A stretch of DNA of 64,000 bases from Irpex lacteus (Eukaryota; Basidiomycota; Agaricomycetes; Polyporales; Irpicaceae), in assembly GCA_001986395.2 (NCBI GenBank), contig MQVO02000002.1, forward strand, positions 3,100,001-3,164,000. Direction: 5' to 3'. A model generated the notes under the pieces. The model searched no databases and was not told where the DNA came from. It saw nothing but the letters and a program-made list of their open reading frames with translations. A program made the translations under genes and the position numbers. Below, piece after piece: positions 58,980 through 64,000 of the stretch. Within the stretch, counting starts at the first letter, position 1; the number at the start of each line of letters is the position of its first letter.

Positions 58980-60763
58980 CTATACCCCCTGCTCCAATGC
59001 CGCATCGTCCAAGGCATACTGTTCGAGCCGTCTCGAGACTTCTTTCCAGCCCATAACGTGAGCCTCCCTTGATGTGCCAAGACAGCGTACCGCCTTGACC
59101 CTGGGAAAGAGATCGTAGATATAGTCTGCTATCCCGTCGTAGTCCTCACCAACAGGAGATGAGCGTAAATCCAGAGTGACCAGATTCCAATGGCGTAGGC
59201 TGTTACGGTGTGGTCTGTAAACAAGAGGGTAGGTATCTGTATCCGCGTCGACGTTGAGCTGTAGTTCAGACAGCTTTGGACAACGTCTAGCAATGTGAGC
59301 GAGGACAGTGAGCGTGGGGGATTCGAAGGGGATGTCCGGATCATGCGTTTGGAATGGCCAAGCATCCCCTTGAATGCTCAATACTCGTAATTTCGGAAAT
59401 GCGCCCAAAAAGTCACAGAATTCATTATCCGGATCGGTCCAGCGAATGCCACCCACGAACGACAGCGACATCTTCGTGAGGTTCTTGAAAGCCTTCAAAG
59501 ACTGGATATTAGCGTAGGATTGGGACGGGGCGATCTCCCCCTCCCATTCCATAATCTTGTGAGCAGGAAACTCGTCGATTTTCAATTCGGTAAGGGACGT
59601 AGAAGAGAGATATTGGGGCAACTTGGCAAGGAGATTGGAGAGCATTGCGGGTTGAACTGTTCCCGAAAGGTCTATACTTTGCAATGATGGGAATAGGAAC
59701 GGCTCCAGCACGGCGTTCCAGTCGGTAGGTGTATCCGGTCGGGTAGAGAGTAGTGAGAGAGATTTTAGAGACGGAAATATGAGTGCACCCAAGGAAAGAG
59801 CATGTGGTGGCCGTGAGAATCCATATGCAAGTAGTTCGAGGGAAACGAGAGACGGAGTATCAGCAGCGCATTGGAGTAATTTGTGCGATACATCTTCCAA
59901 GTAGATACCCTTGAGCACTCTCAAACTAGGTAGTAGGTGCAATTCATTGGCCAAAGAGAGACACCACTGAGCATCCAATTCTTGAAGTTTAAGACCGTCT
60001 AGGAAGAGTTCACGGAGTCCTCGGCAGTGATGGTGAAGGTTGGTAAGCAGGGCCTGCACCTCATTTAGAGATCCAGCGTTGAGACTAAGACTAGTAATCA
60101 GGGGTGTTAAAAATGGGAGAGCCCAGACGTATTTGAAGGGACGCTGAGCCCAGTGTAATTGGCGTAAGGTGGGTAGCAGGGGGCGCCCTCCACCAATCCC
60201 GCTGAGCAGTGGGATTACGGTGTCATGTAATACATATCTCCTGTTGATACCCAAGCTAGGAATGACAAGCACGCGTACATGGCGAGCATACATGTCGAAA
60301 CGATCCCAGTCGCGGCCGTTAGGTTCGGTTACAATTTCCTAATGAGCCCAAGTCAGTGAACGGAGTAAAAATGAGGTGAACAAACGAACCAAAAGGTAAC
60401 GCTGCCCGTAAGAATACATAGCGCTGAGGTCGTGTTCCAGTTCGTCTGTGCGTAATTTGTCAGCTAGTAGGCAGCTAACGAGCTGCTCTAGACCCATCTG
60501 CGTATGCCAAAGGGTCGGTAAACACGCCTGGAAGAGGGTGCGACATGTTTTGGCGAGTGAGAGGACGGTACTGGAACCATCTCTATAGGCATGGGAGTTG
60601 TACGCGTTTGTAGAGTCGGCCGCTCCGTTCATGCAAGCCTCTGCAATGAGGCCAACGAGCTCGGGTAGATTCAAGCATCTCTGCGTTGCACTCCTAACTG
60701 TGGTTAATGTCAGTGTGGATTTTATGATTCAATACTTGACATGCAGACCTTGCAATTGATGCA
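58980..60763 (-). CDS. F-box-like protein with leucine-rich C-terminal region
   Basis: Exons 60748-60763, 60390-60697 and 58980-60338 sum to 1683 nt, or 560 residues. The 16-nt first exon (MHQLQ) is inferred, because no ATG precedes the conserved LNLPELVGLIAEACMN in the second exon. That segment, followed by VLSLAKTCRTLFQACLPTLWHTQMGLEQL, has the layout of agaricomycete F-box proteins. The rest has irregular leucine-rich stretches (LPSLRVLKGIYLEDVS; LFPSLQSIDLSG; FPKLRVLSIQGDAW; CPKLSELQLNVD). Such proteins usually recruit substrates to SCF ubiquitin ligases; the substrate is unknown. Confidence 0.8.
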
Positions 60764-61184
60764 TGATGCACGATGGTCGCGGTGGACGAGCGAGAAAGAA
60801 AATATTCCCGCCGAGCGCGCGTGGGAAATACCGAACTGCTGGCCACAATCGGCGATTGTCGATCGTCGGTGGTTCTTTTCACATGAAAGTGATGGTATGC
60901 TTCTTATTCAGGAGTCGACAACTCAAAGATGGTTCTCGCTCAGGGGGCTCCCTGTCCAAGCAGCAGCAGCTCCTGTTGCTGCATGGTCATGGACGTGCCC
61001 GAGTCGGTTACCCCGAACAGGTAGTCCTCCGCGACGGAGTTGCTACAGAAAGCTATATATGTTTGGAGTTTTCTGCTAGTCGTGCCACCTATCTTGCTTT
61101 CTTTATCACCCTACCCACTCTACCCCTCCTCCCCACACTCCCCACACTCTACAATCTCACACAATAGTCTCTGCGAGTACTATC
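60764..61184 (+). promoter_or_regulatory. Divergent promoter; TATA and pyrimidine-rich initiator for the downstream gene
   Basis: The plus strand has tatatat at 61054-61060, about 125 bp before the ATG at 61185. A C/T-rich stretch (ccctacccactctacccctcctcccc...) follows at 61108-61155, a layout common upstream of strongly expressed fungal genes. Confidence 0.55.
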
Positions 61185-62505
61185 ATGATGTCTACCTACC
61201 AATACCCCGCCCTTGTGAGTAAATTTCACCATCTATTTACGTCGTACAGCAGCTAAAGTCAGAACTGTATATCCCTCAGATGACCAGACAGCACTCTGAC
61301 GCACCGCGTAACTCTCGACTTGAGTACAAGATCGAGGTTCAACGTCTCAACGAAATCAACACGCAGCTCGTGATCGACGCGCAAGGACTCAGGGAGAGGA
61401 ACACCTACCTCGAAAACTTGGCCGTTTCCTGGGCCGACATGTACGCCGTGTCTCAGCGCGAGCTGTCGAACAGCGAAGCCAAGGCTGAAAATGCCGTCAC
61501 CACTTGGTTCAACACACGCACCTGGCTCGACGAAGCTCAAGTCAGCCTCGCCACCACCAAAGAACAGCTCGCCGACGCATCGAACGAGCTTACACAAGCT
61601 AAGATCGAGAGGAGGCATCTCGAGCACCAGCTCGCCGAACAAACTCGCGCCACCAACGACGCTTTCAGCCGTGGTCATGCCGCGCAACAGGAGGTGGCTG
61701 CATTGAACGCGAAGATGTTCAACTTCACCGCCAGATGGGCCGAGCTTGTCGACCGCATGCAGAAGGAGGCCATCGGACGACAGGCAGCAGAGCAAGCCCT
61801 CCACGCCGAACGTCTCTACTCCCAACAACTTCGTGAGGCGGCTAAGCAAGCTATCGCGGAGGCGGAAAGACAACAGAGGGAGAAAGACGAGCTTGAGGCT
61901 GACCTCCAGCTAGTGCGATCCAAGAACGAGGACTTGGTGACCCAGATGGAACAAGTTTACAGCTACATGGACCAGATCAACTACGACTTGGCCGAAGACG
62001 TCAATGCCACCCAACCTTCGACCTTCTCCTTCTCCTCCTCATCCACCTCTACTTCTCCCTCACCTCCTCCCTTGACGGACTCAGATGGCATCAACTCGAC
62101 CGAACCATCGCAGCCAGGCTCTCCTTCCCCTTCCTTTGACGTTCAGCCCTTCTGCTTCAACAAACTCGCCGGAATGACCGCACATCTGCCCGTGGAGAAG
62201 GAAGACGAGGGCTTCACGCTCATGGGCGAGGATCCCGAGGAGGTCATCATACCCGACTACCCGACTTTCGTCTCCAACCCACCAGTTGTGATTGACCAAA
62301 GCACCGGGCTCAGGAAGAGGTAAGCCTCTCTTCTTTCCTTCTTCACATTCATTCGCTAACACATTTTATCTTTGCATCTAGGGACTACGCGTTCTTCCCT
62401 CCCCCGCCTGAGCCCACCGTGGCCACCTCGCCTTCCCCAATTCCCTCGTCGTCCTCTCACTCCTCGCTGTTCTCCAGCACAAGCCAAGAGGACGACCTGG
62501 AGTAG
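61185..62505 (+). CDS. Coiled-coil protein with Ser/Pro-rich tail
   Basis: Three exons (61185-61214, 61280-62319, 62382-62505) sum to 1194 nt, or 397 residues. There are two adjacent ATGs; the first is used here. Residues ~20-260 are predicted coiled coil (LEYKIEVQRLNEINTQLVIDAQGLRERN; AKAENAV; RRHLEHQLAEQTRATNDAFSRGHAAQQEVAALNAK). The remainder is rich in Ser, Pro and acidic residues and ends SSTSQEDDLE. No catalytic domain is recognised. Short exon 1 encodes only MMSTYQYPAL. Confidence 0.82.
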
Positions 62506-62744
62506 ACCCTCTCCCGGCGTAGCGGCGTGGTTGTGGACGGTAGAGTAAATGGCCTACCGTTCCCCTCCGCGTCCGAACTCGGGGAGGATGGCCTACTGGG
62601 ACGGGTGGACGACAGCAGTGTACTGTGGGGGTACCACTGCTGTTCGAAACCCGGCCCGCAATTAACGACGATATGACGAAGAAAATTGGAAAATGGGGGA
62701 TATTTGGGCTCTGGGGGCAATTGGCTGTATATTGGGATGAGATG

Positions 62745-62830
62745 ACGGACTCTGATTCGGACTTGGACCTTGTACTTGGACTTGGACATGGATTCGGACA
62801 TGCGACTCGGATACGGACACGGACATAGAC
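62745..62830 (+). repeat. Hexanucleotide-type simple repeat (tcggac / ttggac / cggaca)
   Basis: More than ten imperfect units such as ttcggac, ttggacc, ttggact, ttggaca and tcggaca follow one another directly. Confidence 0.8.
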
Positions 62831-62991
62831 ACTCAGGCTGGACCTTTCTTCTCTGGGACTCGGGCACTTGTGAACCCTCGTAGCATAGACCATTCCTGAC
62901 ACTCACCTTTCTTTTTTTGCTCTAGACAGGCCGACCTCCAGGATCAACAGCACCACGCGACCGACCGACCGACCGAGAGCCGACAGGACTT

Positions 62992-63234
62992 GGGGTAACC
63001 CACGGAGGTAGGCGGGCAGCTTCTCTGGGCGGGGATGAAGGGGGTCATGGCCCTGACTCGTCTGGCGGTCTGTTCGTCTGTTTCGGTGTATTTTTCTTTG
63101 TTATCTGCGGGTGTGAGTACTAACCTTCCCGAGGGAGGGCAGCCGAGTTGTTTTTGACGACGCGGCTGTCCTGGCGCAGACCTTTTCGTGGTCCTCGGGA
63201 TAAGTACCTTTTCGGAGGGAAACCAACATGCGCC
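62992..63234 (-). repeat. Interspersed repeat, copy C
   Basis: In reverse complement it aligns with copy B (51649-51920) from gcgcatgttggtttccctcc to the gggccatgacc element and beyond. A short insertion/deletion (gtcgtcaaaaacaac in place of ctgcccgcctcttcc...) separates two conserved halves. Both copies contain gtgagtac on one strand, a consensus splice donor. Confidence 0.85.
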
Positions 63235-63463
63235 AAAGTATCTCGTAGCAGTATATACGTAGCCTTAGTACATGTACCTGCCTCCGAATGCAACACACAC
63301 TCCTTCTTCACACTTCCTATCGCGCAAAGTCAGAAACAGTCAAAAATCTCCAATTATGTCAAAGTAAGTACTCTCCACTACTAGCATATATACACTACAA
63401 TATGTACATCAACCCACTCTCTATACGGGGTATTCTAGATATATCATCGTCCTAACAGAGTCC

Positions 63464-64000
63464 TCAGAAATCATACCTATCATCGTCATCGAAAGCCCCT
63501 CCACCACCAGGCGACATGGGCCGCCACTCCTCCACAATCTCTTCCTCGCCGCCACCACCACCACTGTCGACATCGGCAGCAGGACGATCGACGCTACTCA
63601 GAACCGGAATCGTACCCGGTTCGCGTTCATCCACCACCTCGTCCACGGCACTCTGCCCATCCCAATCAAAGTCAAAATCGAACCCAAAATCCTGCACGGA
63701 ATCGTCTTCCCCAACAAAAACACCAGCCTCCTCCAAATGAGCGCCATCCTCGTCCGTGACAGTCTCCGGATCCAAAAGACGAGCAAGAACATCCATATCG
63801 ATCCTCTGCTTCCCACTAGCCGCCTTAGCTTTCTCACCACCAGCAGATCCCGTCTTCTTCCTCTTCGCAGGTCGGTCGTTCGAAGGTTCCTCAGGGACTG
63901 GTGGTGCGTCCCAGTCCCAATCCATCGTTCTCCGTATCGCCTGCACCTCCTCAGGGTCCCTCATCAACTCCTCCAACTCGCCCTCCTCGAACAGCTCGTC
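63464..64000 (-). CDS. C-terminal part of an acidic protein (continues beyond the window)
   Basis: An open frame enters from the right edge (DELFEEGELEELMRDPEEVQAIRRTMD...) and ends at 63464 (GAFDDDDRYDF). The visible ~178 residues are acidic, with a short basic patch (RPAKRKKTG) that could be a nuclear localisation signal and repeated FDFDFDWD-type clusters. I cannot assign a family from this fragment. Confidence 0.7.
   Translation of the reverse strand, partial: DELFEEGELEELMRDPEEVQAIRRTMDWDWDAPPVPEEPSNDRPAKRKKTGSAGGEKAKAASGKQRIDMDVLARLLDPETVTDEDGAHLEEAGVFVGEDDSVQDFGFDFDFDWDGQSAVDEVVDEREPGTIPVLSSVDRPAADVDSGGGGGEEEIVEEWRPMSPGGGGAFDDDDRYDF

Larger units (their letters stand above)
62506..63463. 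other. Convergent 3' region with low-complexity repeat and repeat copy C
   Basis: It lies between convergent stop codons. It contains a ttggac/cggaca hexanucleotide stretch at about 62745-62830, the interspersed repeat copy C, and no supported gene. Confidence 0.55.

Overview
The window looks like nuclear DNA of an agaricomycete (mushroom-forming basidiomycete) or a close relative. Its genes are intron-dense: most introns are 45-90 bp with GT..AG ends, and some exons are only 13-35 bp. The gene content fits too: a Zn2Cys6 regulator, DUF6533-like membrane protein, microsomal-type epoxide hydrolases, CAP/Srv2, PhoD-like phosphatase and linker histone H1. I built the models by hand from reading frames and splice sites and compared them with family knowledge; no database search was possible.

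Layout. 1-2.1 kb has no gene I can support. 2.1-7.2 kb (+) is a 13-exon POL5/MYBBP1A-like nucleolar gene. 7.2-8.9 kb is a strand-asymmetric, repeat-bearing intergenic tract. 8.9-10.6 kb (-) is an acidic-tailed protein of unknown function, and 11.9-14.3 kb (+) is a single-exon membrane-anchored protein with acidic tandem repeats. 14.8-19.2 kb (-) is MSH3 in 19 exons. 20.4-20.9 kb (-) is a small orphan. 22.2-26.5 kb (-) holds two tandemly duplicated epoxide hydrolases of identical architecture. 27.3-28.8 kb (-) is a secreted SurE-like phosphatase, 29.5-30.4 kb (-) an E2 enzyme, 30.9-32.9 kb (+) an ASH2/Bre2-type COMPASS subunit, 33.2-36.4 kb (-) a zinc-cluster regulator, 36.9-40.3 kb (-) a PhoD-like phosphatase, 40.9-42.9 kb (-) CAP/Srv2 with an apparent frameshift, and 44.4-45.7 kb (-) histone H1.

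46.4-47.5 kb (+) encodes an MZM1-like complex III assembly domain and a mitochondrial release-factor-type GGQ domain. The exons join in frame as one 266-residue protein. 48.2-49.9 kb (+) is the DUF6533-like protein. 50.6-51.5 kb (+) and 57.5-58.2 kb (-) are paralogous NTF2/SnoaL-like genes; the first has a signal peptide and a duplicated terminal exon. 52.3-53.7 kb (-) is a coiled-coil protein, 54.3-55.8 kb (+) an EI24-domain membrane protein, 56.0-57.2 kb (-) the tRNA-splicing endonuclease subunit Sen34, 59.0-60.8 kb (-) an F-box-like protein, and 61.2-62.5 kb (+) another coiled-coil protein. 63.5-64 kb (-) is the end of a gene that continues beyond the window.

Most genes are housekeeping and do not form one pathway. 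Mitochondrial (MZM1, GGQ), nuclear (H1, ASH2, MSH3, POL5) and RNA-processing (Sen34) functions are mixed with lineage-specific genes. No biosynthetic cluster, CRISPR array or intact transposon was found. The most unusual items are the MZM1-GGQ composite, the tandem-repeat membrane protein, the duplicated alternative terminal exon, a three-copy interspersed repeat near gene 3' ends, an E2 with HPG in place of HPN, and an in-frame TGA near the MSH3 C-terminus.
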